This document shows, in pieces, positions 1-7,649 of a stretch of DNA of 34,352 nt (positions within the stretch are counted from its first letter, which is position 1; each line of letters starts with the position of its first letter). The notes below the pieces were generated by a model. That model saw only the letters and a program-made list of their open reading frames with translations. It ran no database searches and was not told where the DNA came from. The stretch is from Thioalkalivibrio sp. (lineage in GTDB: Bacteria; Pseudomonadota; Gammaproteobacteria; Ectothiorhodospirales; Ectothiorhodospiraceae): the NCBI GenBank assembly GCA_007116035.1, contig SKJG01000141.1, positions 1-34,352 of the forward strand, read 5' to 3'. The translations under genes were made by a program, and so were the position numbers.

Positions 1-930
1 GGCGGCCGCCGCGGCGCTGGCTCGGTCGTGATAGCTCTGTGCGAACTGGCGCAGGGGCTGGAAGTATTCGGGCGCCAGCAGCAGCACGAACAGCCCCGAG
101 AACAGCGTCATCTGCCCGGCGGGGCCGAAGTCCAGGAAACCAAGCAGCGCGAAACCGACGTAGATTGCGACCAGGCCGATCGCCACCGCACTGAAGAATT
201 CCATCACCGCGGAAGAGAGGAAGGCCACCCGCAGCACGCGCATGCTGAGCCGACGGTAGCCCTGTGCAGCCTCCGCCACCTCGGCGGTCGCCGCATCCAG
301 CGCGAGGCTCCGACGCAGCAGGTCCAGGTTGCGGACACGATCCAGAAAATGCCCGGCCAGGCGATTCTGCTGGTCTTGCTGTGCCTCGTGGACCTGCTGG
401 CTGCCCATGCCGATCAGGGCCATGAAGACGGGGATCAACGGCGCGGAGAACAGCAGCAGCAGCCCCGCGACCCAATCCTGCGTGAATGCGGCGGCCAGCA
501 GCACCAGCGGTAACGCCAGCGCGAGCCCGAGCGCAGGGAGATAACGCGCGTAGTAGCCGCCCAGCGCGTCGACCTGTTCCTGGTAACGGCTGGCCCAGGC
601 TCCGGAGTGACCTCGGTGTGCGAGGTGCATCGGCCCGATCCGGGCCGCGGTCGCGATCATCCGTTCCCGCAAATCCCGGCGCACCCGGAAAGCCAGTTGC
701 TGGCCCGCCCAGTCGCGCAAGGCCTGCAGGCCGTGGCGGGCGATCACGGCGATGAGCGCAAGGCCCAGCCAGCGCCACGCCGGTGATGCGCCAGGCTCGA
801 ACAGGGTTTGATGCACGAGCCAGGCGATGGTGCCGGCCAGCGCGATCGTCGCGAGTCCGGCACCGAGGCCAGCCAGCCACGCGAGATGAAGCCAATGCCG
901 GTGAGGCTTCAGAAGCGTGCGGAGAAGCAC
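1..930 (-). CDS. cydD: Thiol reductant ABC exporter subunit CydD, N-terminal 310 residues (cut by window edge)
   Basis: This is the membrane half of CydD. With CydC it forms the inner-membrane ABC exporter of cysteine/glutathione needed to assemble cytochrome bd. The reading frame shows an exporter-type membrane domain with the CydD landmarks YYARYLP, APLIPVFMALIGMG, GHFLDRVRNLDLLR, FLSSAVMEFFSAV and LLLAPEYFQPLR, in the same order as E. coli CydD. The nucleotide-binding domain lies beyond base 1. No ATG suits the frame; GTG at 930 (VLLRTLLKP), with AGG ten bases upstream, is the best start. The frame is open upstream to about 1018. It follows cydA-cydB on the same strand, separated from cydB by 278 bases holding a REP pair, so it may share the operon or have its own transcript. 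Identity is secure; the start is less so. Confidence 0.9.
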   Translation of the reverse strand, partial: MLLRTLLKPHRHWLHLAWLAGLGAGLATIALAGTIAWLVHQTLFEPGASPAWRWLGLALIAVIARHGLQALRDWAGQQLAFRVRRDLRERMIATAARIGPMHLAHRGHSGAWASRYQEQVDALGGYYARYLPALGLALALPLVLLAAAFTQDWVAGLLLLFSAPLIPVFMALIGMGSQQVHEAQQDQQNRLAGHFLDRVRNLDLLRRSLALDAATAEVAEAAQGYRRLSMRVLRVAFLSSAVMEFFSAVAIGLVAIYVGFALLGFLDFGPAGQMTLFSGLFVLLLAPEYFQPLRQFAQSYHDRASAAAAA

Positions 931-1046
931 GTTCAGCGAGCCTTGGTTCCGGAACGGCGCCCGGTGATCATGGACAGCCGTGTGGCAAAGGATGGCTTCT
1001 GCATTGCGTGCAACAGGTCACACCGCTCGCCCCGCGCGCTCCTATG

Positions 1047-1124
1047 GAGTGCGGGAGCTTGCTCCCGCTTTGGCCGCCAGGGTCGAGCAGAGTGCCGGAA
1101 AGCGGGAGCAAGCTCCCGCAGTCC
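1047..1124. repeat. Inverted pair of REP-type palindromes (REPIN-like) between cydB and cydD
   Basis: Two palindromic units (1050-1071 and 1099-1120) are perfect reverse complements of each other over 22 bases. Each has the core GCGGGAGCTTGCTCCCGC or its complement. Similarity extends to GGAG/GGAC on the outside with one mismatch. The 27 bases between the arms are unrelated. This arrangement, two REPs facing each other, is that of REPINs mobilised in trans by RAYT transposases. No RAYT gene lies in the window. The remainder of the 931-1208 gap shows no convincing gene; no CydX-like small ORF was found after cydB. Confidence 0.85.
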
Positions 1125-1208
1125 ACAGAGGGAGCAGCCATCTCCGCAGCAGGTCCTGTCGATTCCGCGGCAGGCCCCGTTTGGGCGGAGGCAGCCGAAA
1201 GCGGGCAA

Positions 1209-2207
1209 TCAATGGTATCCGCTGTCGGCGCGCACCTTGCCTCGGAACACATAGTAGGTCCAGGCGGTGTACATCAACACGAAGGGTACGACAAAGAGCA
1301 GGCCAATCAACAGGAACAACTGGCTTTCCGGTGCCGACGCCGCATCGTGGAACGTATAGCTGGGCGGAACCACGTAGGGCCACTTGCTGAACAGCAGCCC
1401 GGCGTAGAACAGTCCGAACAGGCCGATCGTGTAGAGGAACGGCGTAGCCTCGTAACTGCGGTTCAGGGAACGCCAGAGGCTTGCTGCGACCAGGACCGTG
1501 GCCAGTGGCAGCAGCCAGAGCCAGGTCAGATTGTCGAACCAGCGGCTGCGCACGTACTCGTCGGTGAGCGGCGTCCACAGACTGACGATCACGAAGAAGA
1601 CCATCAGGGCCGCGAGCAGGCGATAAGCCCAGCTGCGGGCCCACTGCTGCGTCTCGCCCTCGGTCTTGAGCATCAGCCAGGTTGCGCCGAGCAGACCGTA
1701 GCCTACGATCATGCCCAGGCCGGTCATGACCGTGAATGGAGTCAACCAGTCCATTGGTCCGCCAACATACCGGAAATTCTCGGTCTCGAAGCCCTGGATG
1801 AAGGTACCCACCACTGCACCCTGGGCGAAGGTGGCGACCAGCGATCCGCCGAAGAAGGCTGCGTTCCAGAGGAAGCGCCGGCCTTTCGCTGCCTTGAAGC
1901 GGAATTCGAAGGCGACACCGCGGAAGATCAGCCCCGCGAGCATCAGGAAGACGCCGATGTAGAGGGCCGGAAGGAAGACCGTGTAGACCAGCGGGAACGC
2001 CGCCAACAGACCCGCCCCACCCAGCACCAGCCAGGTCTCGTTGCCGTCCCAGACCGGCGCGACGGTGTTCATCATGATGTCGCGGTCCTGCTCGGATCGG
2101 GCGAAGGGAAAGAGGATCCCGACGCCGAGGTCGAACCCGTCGGTCAGCACGTACATCAGTACGCCGAAGCCGATGATCATGACCCAGATATAGGTGAAGT
2201 CGAACAT
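1209..2207 (-). CDS. cydB: Cytochrome bd-type quinol oxidase subunit II (CydB/CioB)
   Basis: Subunit II of the bd quinol:O2 oxidoreductase in the cytoplasmic membrane. It is paired with CydA 16 bases upstream. The 332-residue protein begins MFDFTYIWVMIIGF and carries the family features DGFDLGVGILFPF (about residues 23-35) and the VWDGNETWLVLGGAGLLAAF stretch (about 52-71), plus about eight hydrophobic segments. The length is shorter than E. coli CydB (379) and like cyanide-insensitive-type CioB proteins. It ends YYVFRGKVRADSGYH. No CydX-like peptide follows. Start ATG at 2207 is preceded by a GGAGAGAAAAGCC ribosome site. Confidence 0.96.
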   Translation of the reverse strand: MFDFTYIWVMIIGFGVLMYVLTDGFDLGVGILFPFARSEQDRDIMMNTVAPVWDGNETWLVLGGAGLLAAFPLVYTVFLPALYIGVFLMLAGLIFRGVAFEFRFKAAKGRRFLWNAAFFGGSLVATFAQGAVVGTFIQGFETENFRYVGGPMDWLTPFTVMTGLGMIVGYGLLGATWLMLKTEGETQQWARSWAYRLLAALMVFFVIVSLWTPLTDEYVRSRWFDNLTWLWLLPLATVLVAASLWRSLNRSYEATPFLYTIGLFGLFYAGLLFSKWPYVVPPSYTFHDAASAPESQLFLLIGLLFVVPFVLMYTAWTYYVFRGKVRADSGYH

Positions 2208-2223
2208 GGCTTTTCTCTCCCTG

Positions 2224-3621
2224 CTAGGCGGAGGGCTCGTCCAGCGGGGTGTCTGCCGCCGACAACGGACGTTTCGGGCGACCCTGCGGATCCTGTTGTT
2301 CCTCGAGTTCCTCGGGCATGCCCTTGCGCACGATGCGGGTCAGGTAATAGAGCCCGGCCGTGAACACCAAGGCATAGACCACGATGTAACCGATCAGCGT
2401 GAACAGTGCCATGCCGCCGGTGAGGCTGGGTGTCAAACCCTCCTGCACGGTGATGACCCCGTAGAGAACATAGGGTTGGCGGCCGACCTCGGTGACGAAC
2501 CAGCCCGCCAGCACGGCCACGAAGGGGAGCGGGATCATCAGAGTGAGCACGCGCAGGAACACGGGGTGGTCCATGAGACGCCGGCGGTACAGCAACCAGG
2601 CGCCCCAGAGCGCGACGCCGATCATCAGCATCCCGATCGCCACCATCACCCGGAACGACCAGAACACGATGCCCACCGGCGGGCGTTCCTCGGCGGGCCA
2701 TTCCTTCAGTCCCTGCACCTCGCCATCCCACTCATGGGTGAGGATGAGGCTGGCCAGCTTCGGGATGCCGATCTCGAAATGGTTGGTCTCGTTGGCCTGG
2801 TCCGGGATGGCGAACAGCAGGAGAGGGAGTCCCTTCTGCGTCTCCCAGGCGCCTTCCATCGCCGCCACCTTGGCCGGCTGGTGCTCCAGCGTATTCAGGC
2901 CGTGGAAGTCACCGATGATCATCTGGGCCGGAGCGGCGACCGCCAGCATGATCACGGTCATTTTCAGCGCGCGCCTGCTGGCGGTGACCGCGTGCCCCCG
3001 CAGCAGGTACCAGGCCGAGATGCCTGCGACCACGAAGCCGCCGGTCAGCAGCGAGGCCACGGCCATGTGCGTGAATCGGTAGGGGAAGGACGGATTGAAA
3101 ATGGCCTCCAGCCAGCTGGTCACGTGCACCATGCCATCGCGGAGTTCGAAACCGGCCGGCGTCTGCATCCAGGAGTTGGCCGACAGGATCCAGAACGAGG
3201 AGATGAAGGTACCCACCGCGACCATGATTGCGGCGAACAGGTGTACGCCCGGCGGGACCTTGTTGCGCCCGAACAGCAGCACGCCGAGGAAGGCCGCCTC
3301 GAGGAAGAATGCGGTGACCACTTCGTAAGCCAGCACCGGCCCGAGGAAATTGGCGCTACGGTAGGAGAACTCGCTCCAATTGGTACCGAACTGGAAGGCC
3401 ATCACCAGCCCGGAGACGACGCCCATTCCGAAAACCACGGCGAAGATCTTGATCCAGAACTGCGACAGGCGCGCCCATTCCGGATCCTTGGTGCGGTAGG
3501 CGATTCCCTCGAGCAGAGCGATGTACGTTGCCAGTCCGATGGTGAACACGGGAAAAATCGCGTGGAACGACACGACGAACGCGAACTGGATACGCGACAG
3601 CAGAAGGGGATCGAATTCCAT
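2224..3621 (-). CDS. cydA: Cytochrome bd-type quinol oxidase subunit I (CydA/CioA), short Q-loop
   Basis: Haem-bearing subunit of the bd oxidase; oxidises quinol and reduces O2 without pumping protons. The start at 3621 gives 465 residues beginning MEFDPLLLSRIQFAF, matching the CioA/CydA N-terminus. The frame stays open upstream to 3801, but that extension is not family-like. Visible ligands are His20 (FHAIFP), His185 (RFTHM) and Met326 (SFRVM). Glu100 and Glu108 match the E. coli E99/E107 pair, and Lys251/Glu256 (KVAAMEG) are the Q-loop residues. The region between Lys251 and the GRQP motif is short, as in cyanide-insensitive-type enzymes. The signature usually written GRQPW reads GRQPY here (380-384). 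The C-terminus is charged and low complexity. It is the first gene of cydA-cydB. Confidence 0.96.
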   Translation of the reverse strand: MEFDPLLLSRIQFAFVVSFHAIFPVFTIGLATYIALLEGIAYRTKDPEWARLSQFWIKIFAVVFGMGVVSGLVMAFQFGTNWSEFSYRSANFLGPVLAYEVVTAFFLEAAFLGVLLFGRNKVPPGVHLFAAIMVAVGTFISSFWILSANSWMQTPAGFELRDGMVHVTSWLEAIFNPSFPYRFTHMAVASLLTGGFVVAGISAWYLLRGHAVTASRRALKMTVIMLAVAAPAQMIIGDFHGLNTLEHQPAKVAAMEGAWETQKGLPLLLFAIPDQANETNHFEIGIPKLASLILTHEWDGEVQGLKEWPAEERPPVGIVFWSFRVMVAIGMLMIGVALWGAWLLYRRRLMDHPVFLRVLTLMIPLPFVAVLAGWFVTEVGRQPYVLYGVITVQEGLTPSLTGGMALFTLIGYIVVYALVFTAGLYYLTRIVRKGMPEELEEQQDPQGRPKRPLSAADTPLDEPSA

Positions 3622-3746
3622 GGCGGGGTACCATAATGGGTGGAGCGGTCCACGCGTAGTGTAGACCCTCCAATGCATGATTAGATCAGGATATGCGAAT
3701 ATTCCTTTGGGAGCGATGAAACCCTGATGCCGGTCCTGCCTTGACA

Positions 3747-3774
3747 GGTTTACAACCGTGGGACGTTCCGTCAA
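3747..3774 (-). promoter_or_regulatory. Candidate sigma-70 promoter for cydAB
   Basis: On the minus strand TTGACG (3774-3769) is followed 16 bases later by TAAACC (3752-3747). The -35 is good (5/6) and the -10 weak. It lies 126 bases upstream of the cydA ATG and 22 bases from the divergent bfd promoter, so a shared regulator is possible. An 11-base palindrome TGAT-TAG-ATCA (3678-3688) lies between it and cydA. Confidence 0.3.
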
Positions 3775-3795
3775 CCTCGTGGTTTGAGTATGGTA

Positions 3796-3824
3796 TTGCA
3801 AACGATTCGCGTTACGAATAGTAT
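3796..3824 (+). promoter_or_regulatory. Promoter of bfd with a palindrome in the spacer
   Basis: TTGCAA (3796-3801), a 17-base spacer and TAGTAT (3819-3824) form a good sigma-70 promoter, 38 bases before the bfd ATG. The spacer contains ATTCG-N5-CGAAT (3805-3819), a perfect inverted repeat placed where a repressor would block polymerase. The stretch 3798-3818 can also be aligned to the 19-base Fur consensus, matching only about 10 positions, so Fur control is plausible for an iron-storage gene but not clear from the bases. Confidence 0.5.
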
Positions 3825-3861
3825 CTTCTGCATTCGCTCAACTCGTCCGGGAATGACCTTT

Positions 3862-4068
3862 ATGTACGTGTGTGTCTGCAAGGGTGTTCGTGAAGGGGAT
3901 ATTCGTAGCCTGGCCAATACGGAGGCGGGACTGCGTATGCGCGATTTGCGCGAACGGCTTGGCGTCTGTTCCGAGTGTGGCAAGTGTGGTCGCCGCGCCC
4001 TGGTCATGCTCCGCGACTGCGCAGGCGAAACGAATGACCCGATGGAAATCGAAATGCAGGTGTGCTAG
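3862..4068 (+). CDS. bfd: Bacterioferritin-associated ferredoxin (Bfd)
   Basis: Small [2Fe-2S] protein that docks on bacterioferritin and reduces its iron core so that Fe2+ is released. It has 68 residues starting MYVCVCKGVREGDIR, with the BFD cluster pattern C-x-C near the N-terminus and C-x2-C in SECGKCG about 35 residues later (a third cysteine, in GVCSEC, also lies nearby). Length and order match E. coli Bfd. ATG at 3862 is chosen by homology; the same frame is open upstream to 3784 but that part contains the promoter. bfr follows 103 bases downstream in the same direction, the usual functional pair. Confidence 0.93.
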   Translation: MYVCVCKGVREGDIRSLANTEAGLRMRDLRERLGVCSECGKCGRRALVMLRDCAGETNDPMEIEMQVC

Positions 4069-4098
4069 CCACTTCCTGCTGCGTGATCCCTGACAACT

Positions 4099-4121
4099 GT
4101 TCGGGAGCGCGTCTCCCGAAC
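4099..4121 (+). terminator. Hairpin between bfd and bfr (terminator or attenuator candidate)
   Basis: GTTCGGGAG and CTCCCGAAC form a perfect 9-base stem with a 5-base loop. It is followed by CCCCGG rather than a run of T, so it is not a classical intrinsic terminator. It may reduce read-through or stabilise the bfd message. Confidence 0.4.
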
Positions 4122-4171
4122 CCCCGGCGCTTTCCGCGGGTTCCCAAGCCAAGCACAGAAAGGAGCGAACA

Positions 4172-4648
4172 ATGAAGGGTGATCCGGAGGTCCTGCGCTA
4201 CCTCAACGCCTCGTTGAAGAACGAGTTGACGGCGATCAACCAGTATTTCCTGCATGCGCGGATGTTTCGCGACTGGGGCCTGAAGAAACTCGACGAGTAC
4301 GAGTACGGCGAGTCGATCGACGAGATGAAGCACGCCGATTCATTGATCAATCGCATCCTGTTCCTGGAGGGGCTGCCCAACCTGCAGGATCTCGGTACGC
4401 TGCGCATCGGCGAGAACACCAAGGAAATCCTGGAATGCGATCTGGCGATGGAACAGGAGGCCATTCCTCTGTATCGGGAAGCCATTGCCCACTGTGAGAA
4501 GGTGCAGGACTACGTGACCCGTGACCTGCTCCAGAGCATTCTCAACAGCGAGGAGGAGCATGTCGACTGGCTGGAGACCAACCTGGCCCTGATCGAACGG
4601 GTGGGGATCCAGAACTACGAACAGAGCCAGATGGGCAGCGCCGGCTGA
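4172..4648 (+). CDS. bfr: Bacterioferritin (haem-containing ferritin)
   Basis: Forms the 24-subunit cytoplasmic shell that oxidises Fe2+ and stores Fe3+. The 158-residue protein is collinear with E. coli Bfr (158 aa). Ferroxidase ligands are Glu18 ([11 protein letters not shown]), Glu51 and His54 (DEMKHAD), Glu94 (LAMEQEA), and Glu127 with His130 in SEEEHVDW. Met52, the axial haem ligand between subunits, is present, so this is the haem-binding type. An AAAGGAG site sits six bases before the ATG. It is followed after 31 bases by tonB. Confidence 0.97.
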   Translation: MKGDPEVLRYLNASLKNELTAINQYFLHARMFRDWGLKKLDEYEYGESIDEMKHADSLINRILFLEGLPNLQDLGTLRIGENTKEILECDLAMEQEAIPLYREAIAHCEKVQDYVTRDLLQSILNSEEEHVDWLETNLALIERVGIQNYEQSQMGSAG

Positions 4649-4679
4649 GCGCATCGGGCCATGCCGACCCTGGAGCAGC

Positions 4680-5492
4680 ATGCCGATCACCGACGTTCCC
4701 CCATCCCGTTCGCTGCGCCCTTCGCGGCTGGCGCTCGGGATCGTCGCGAGCCTGGTGTTGCATGGCGCGGCGGTCAGTGGTCTCGTCCTTTGGCAGGCGA
4801 GCCAGCCGACCTTGGATCTCGGGCGCGGCGGCATGCAGGCCAGCTGGATCGAGTTGGGAGAGCTGACGCTTCCCCCGGCTCCTTCCCAGGATCTACCGGC
4901 AACCGACGAAATCGAGATCGCACAAGCCGTCTCGGAACCCGAGCCAGAGCCCGAGCCCGAGCCTGAGCCGGAGCCCGAGCCGGAACCTGAGCCTGAGCCG
5001 GAGCCGGAACCTGAGCCGGAGCCGGAACCTGAGCCGGAGCCCGAGCCCGAGCCCGAGCCGGAACCTGAGCCCGAGCCAAGGCCAACCTCTCGGCCCGAAC
5101 AACCTGCGCAGAGGCAACAGGCTGCTGCGCCCGAAGAGACCGCGATCGCTGGCCCCAGCGTAGCGGATGAGCCGGTGCCCGTGGAGGCGCTGGGGGCGGC
5201 CGACGAGCCGTTCGAGGAACCGGGTTTCGGAGCGGCGTATCTGAACAATCCGCCGCCGGAGTACCCGCGAATATCGCAACGCCGACGCGAGGAAGGCACG
5301 GTGCTGCTGCGGGTCGCGGTCGGTGCCGACGGGCGTCCGGTTTCCTGGCGGGTGGAACAGAGCAGTGGACACGAACGGCTGGACAATGCGGCACTGGCGG
5401 CCGTCGAGGGCTGGCGGTTCGAGCCGGCGCGGCGGGGCACGCGCCCGGTCGCCGCTTCGGTGATCGTGCCGATGGAATTCCGTCTGCGTTGA
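4680..5492 (+). CDS. tonB: TonB energy-transducing protein with a long (Glu-Pro)24 spacer
   Basis: Inner-membrane-anchored periplasmic protein that carries proton-motive energy from ExbB-ExbD to outer-membrane receptors. Features of the 270 residues: a short cytoplasmic N-terminus; one membrane helix at about 17-39 holding the TonB SxxxH motif (Ser24, His28); a spacer with 24 uninterrupted Glu-Pro dipeptides (residues 86-133) then a Pro/Gln-rich part; and a C-terminal TonB domain at about 187-270 with [20 protein letters not shown] and [20 protein letters not shown] at 4680 follows GGAG by four bases. It opens tonB-exbB-exbD, just after bfr. Confidence 0.93.
   Translation: MPITDVPPSRSLRPSRLALGIVASLVLHGAAVSGLVLWQASQPTLDLGRGGMQASWIELGELTLPPAPSQDLPATDEIEIAQAVSEPEPEPEPEPEPEPEPEPEPEPEPEPEPEPEPEPEPEPEPEPEPEPEPRPTSRPEQPAQRQQAAAPEETAIAGPSVADEPVPVEALGAADEPFEEPGFGAAYLNNPPPEYPRISQRRREEGTVLLRVAVGADGRPVSWRVEQSSGHERLDNAALAAVEGWRFEPARRGTRPVAASVIVPMEFRLR
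4935..5078 (+). repeat. 24-unit hexanucleotide repeat coding (Glu-Pro)24 in tonB
   Basis: Exactly 144 bases made of GAR-CCN units. The third positions vary (GAG CCG, GAG CCC, GAA CCT and so on), with sub-repeats such as GAGCCGGAACCT recurring several times. The amino-acid pattern is kept despite synonymous drift, so selection on the extended rod is likely. The higher-order sub-repeats still permit slippage in multiples of six. Confidence 0.95.
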
Positions 5493-5529
5493 GCACTGAA
5501 AACGACAACACCCCGAGAGGGCCCATCAC

Positions 5530-6276
5530 ATGACCGAACTCAATATTTTCTATGTCTTCCAGCACGGCGACGTCGTATTGATCGGCGTCTTCCTGACCCT
5601 GCTCGTGTTGTCCATCGCGACCTGGGCGATCGCGGCCACCAAGGGCCTGAGCCTGATGGAGACGCGTCGGGCCAACCGGCGCTTTCTGCAGGCGTTCTGG
5701 AACGCCGCGAGTACCCAGGCGCTGCGTGACGCGGTCTCCGGCAGCCGTGGCCCGCTCGCGGAGATGGCGCGCGATGGCTGGCACGCGGTAGAAACGTATC
5801 CGGGGCGCCACGACACCAGCCCGAAGGGCGAGCAGCGCCTCGACGATCACATGATCCGCATGATCCGGCAGTCACTCGATCGGCAGCAGTTGCGCCTCCA
5901 GGCCGGGCAGACCCTGCTGGCCTCCGTCGGCAGTCTGGCACCGTTCATCGGCCTGTTCGGCACGGTCTGGGGTATTCACAACGCCCTGATCGAACTTTCG
6001 ATCATGGAGAGCGTGTCCATGGATCTGGTCGCGGGTCCGCTGGGCGAGGCCCTGGTCGCCACCGCCGCGGGTCTGGCGGCCGCCATCCCCGCCGTCGCGT
6101 TCTTCAACATCTTCAACCGATTCAACCGGCTGATGCAGCAGGACTTCGAGGCGTTTGCCCACGACCTGCACGCGTTTCTGATGCACTCCGATTACGCGCC
6201 TGGGATGCAGGGTCGGACGATCGATCCGCAGCCCCTGCCCGCCAGCGACACGCGGCCCTCGGCCGAGGGAGCCTGA
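5530..6276 (+). CDS. exbB: ExbB, MotA/TolQ/ExbB-family proton channel
   Basis: Forms the pentameric membrane channel that, with ExbD, energises TonB. The 248-residue protein has three membrane segments: about 15-37, about 130-155 (SLAPFIGLFGTVWGI) and about 170-197 (GEALVATAAGLAAAIPAVAFF). The last two are the conserved MotA_ExbB channel region. The C-terminal tail is hydrophilic and Pro-rich. A GAGAGGG site lies about nine bases before the ATG. It is 37 bases after tonB and 3 bases before exbD. Confidence 0.95.
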   Translation: MTELNIFYVFQHGDVVLIGVFLTLLVLSIATWAIAATKGLSLMETRRANRRFLQAFWNAASTQALRDAVSGSRGPLAEMARDGWHAVETYPGRHDTSPKGEQRLDDHMIRMIRQSLDRQQLRLQAGQTLLASVGSLAPFIGLFGTVWGIHNALIELSIMESVSMDLVAGPLGEALVATAAGLAAAIPAVAFFNIFNRFNRLMQQDFEAFAHDLHAFLMHSDYAPGMQGRTIDPQPLPASDTRPSAEGA

Positions 6277-6279
6277 GCC

Positions 6280-6693
6280 ATGTCTTTCGGACGCCTGGGC
6301 GATACCAACGAGCCGATGTCGGAAATGAACGTGATCCCGCTGGTCGACGTGATGCTGGTGCTCCTGGTGATCTTCATCGTGACCGCGCCGGTGATCACCC
6401 ACTCGGTGCAAATGGAGTTGCCGCGTGCGAGCAGCACGCCAAGCCACGAGACCGTGGACAGCGTGACGCTGGCGCTGGATGCGGCGGGCCGATTGTTCTG
6501 GGACAACCAGCCACTGGCCGAAGACGACCTGTTCCTGCGTCTCAGCGACGCGGTGGCCGCCAATCCGGAACTCGCCGTCTACCTGCGGGCCGACCGCGAC
6601 ACCCGCTACGAGGTCCTCGCCAGGATCATGGCGGATGCCCGGAGGGCCGGGGTCGCGAGGATGGCCTTTGTCTCGCAGCCGGAAGTGAATTGA
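6280..6693 (+). CDS. exbD: ExbD/TolR-family biopolymer transport protein
   Basis: 137-residue single-pass partner of ExbB. Its one helix (about 18-40, NVIPLVDVMLVLLVIFIVTA) holds Asp23, the proton-carrying residue of the family. The remaining about 95 residues form the periplasmic TolR-like domain ending MAFVSQPEVN. It follows exbB after three bases. Its stop overlaps an ATG (TGATG, 6691-6695), as if another gene had been translationally coupled here; that gene is now missing (see next feature). Confidence 0.95.
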   Translation: MSFGRLGDTNEPMSEMNVIPLVDVMLVLLVIFIVTAPVITHSVQMELPRASSTPSHETVDSVTLALDAAGRLFWDNQPLAEDDLFLRLSDAVAANPELAVYLRADRDTRYEVLARIMADARRAGVARMAFVSQPEVN

Positions 6694-7245
6694 TGCCCAT
6701 GACGGCCGATCCCAACGAACCTGGCCGGCAACTACACCTACACCGACAGCGAGGTCACGAAGACGCAGCTCGATACCGGCGACTTGTCCCAGCGGGTCGA
6801 ACGCAGGCTCGGCGACCCGTTGACCAGCGTGCCGGAGCACATGCTGAATGCCCGGCTGAGCTGGCAGGCCATGCCCAAGCTGAATACCTTTCTCGGCGCC
6901 GAATATCGCAGCAGCGCCTTCCGGCCCCGCAACTACCCCGAGCCGCAGAATGGGGGGAACGCACAGGGCAGGGTTGACGAGGGTTGGCGCGACAGCAACA
7001 TCGTTCTCGGCGACTTCAAGGGCTACACCCTGTTCGATCTCGGGGCCACCTACCGGGTGAGCAGAAACGTGCGCGTGACGGGCGTGATCGAGAACCTGCT
7101 GGACAAGGACTTCAAGGATTACCGCTCGTATACCCGCTGCACCGATGGAGGCTGCACGGGCGCCGGTAACGAGGCCTTCAGCAATGCCTACAACAACATC
7201 CTGGAACCGCGCAGGTTCTTCGTTTCGCTGAACGTGGATTTCTGA
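6693..7245 (+). pseudogene. C-terminal remnant of a TonB-dependent outer-membrane receptor
   Basis: From about 6712 the frame reads NLAGNYTYTDSEVTKTQ and continues to 7245 as an end of a TonB-dependent beta-barrel: LTSVPEHMLNARLSWQ, GYTLFDLGATYRVSRNVRV, VIENLLDKDFKDYRSY and a final FFVSLNVDF with terminal Phe. About 177 residues remain of a protein usually 650-800 long; signal peptide, TonB box, plug and most strands are absent. In this frame there is a stop at 6700-6702 and no start before the homology. The ATG coupled to exbD at 6693 (MPMTADPNE) is in another frame. A deletion or a chimeric junction near 6703-6715 explains this best. The style resembles FepA/CirA-type siderophore receptors, a weak guess. 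An internal ATG at 6841 could give only a fragment. Confidence 0.8.
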
Positions 7246-7435
7246 TTCCCCGAGGGAAGTGCCGAATCAAGGGCACTTCGCTGCTCCCGGTTGCCGGAGG
7301 TGACTCCGGCAACCGCAGCGTGATCACCGAATCCGGCCTCTTGCCCTGGTTTGGGCCCGGTTTCGGGCCCTTCACCGGGCTTCCCTTGAGAGATCCGCAG
7401 GGCCTGCCAGCCTCCGCAGACACCGCACTTCCCTA
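7246..7435. other. Intergenic stretch with two strong hairpins after the receptor remnant
   Basis: A perfect 12-base stem with a GTGA loop occupies 7288-7315 (CGGTTGCCGGAG/CTCCGGCAACCG). A second hairpin is at 7353-7370 (GGGCCCG-GTTT-CGGGCCC). A shorter AAGTGCC/GGCACTT pair lies at about 7257-7278. None has a following T-run, but the cluster sits where the iron operon should end, so factor-dependent or hairpin-assisted termination is likely. No gene is apparent. Confidence 0.5.
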
Positions 7436-7474
7436 TTGACTCCATAAACAGAAACAGTAATCATTCCCATTAAC
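7436..7474 (+). promoter_or_regulatory. Promoter overlapped by a Fur box
   Basis: TTGACT (7436-7441), a 17-base spacer and AATCAT (7459-7464) form a promoter reading rightward. The 19 bases 7456-7474, read on the minus strand as GTTAATGGGAATGATTACT, match 13 of 19 positions of the classical Fur site (GATAATGATAATCATTATC) and cover the -10. This predicts iron-repressed transcription of the genes at 7650 and 7814 from about 7471, leaving a leader of about 180 bases that holds no convincing gene. Confidence 0.65.
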
Positions 7475-7649
7475 GTTTACTAGCGTTACCGGCCCGAAGC
7501 AATGTGCCGTCGGGATCAAGGGGTCTCCGAGATCGCCCCGGGGTTGTCGCTTCGACCGGTTACTCCGTCCGCCAGCCAGGTGAACCGATGGTTCGTGGTG
7601 TCCCAGCCAGCAGGAACGGTCTTCAGTTCAGCCATCAAGGGAGAGCGAG

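Noticed and set aside
1-1209. A CydX-like small subunit gene after cydB
   Set aside because: No short frame with a membrane helix and ribosome site is found between 931 and 1208 on the minus strand.
2194-3636. A 480-codon open frame antisense to cydA
   Set aside because: His/Asp/Gln-rich product typical of the complement of a GC-rich membrane gene; cydA is certain.
3678-3688. FNR/ANR box upstream of cydA (TGAT-TAG-ATCA)
   Set aside because: An FNR site needs TTGAT-N4-ATCAA; here the spacer is three bases and the outer T and A are missing.
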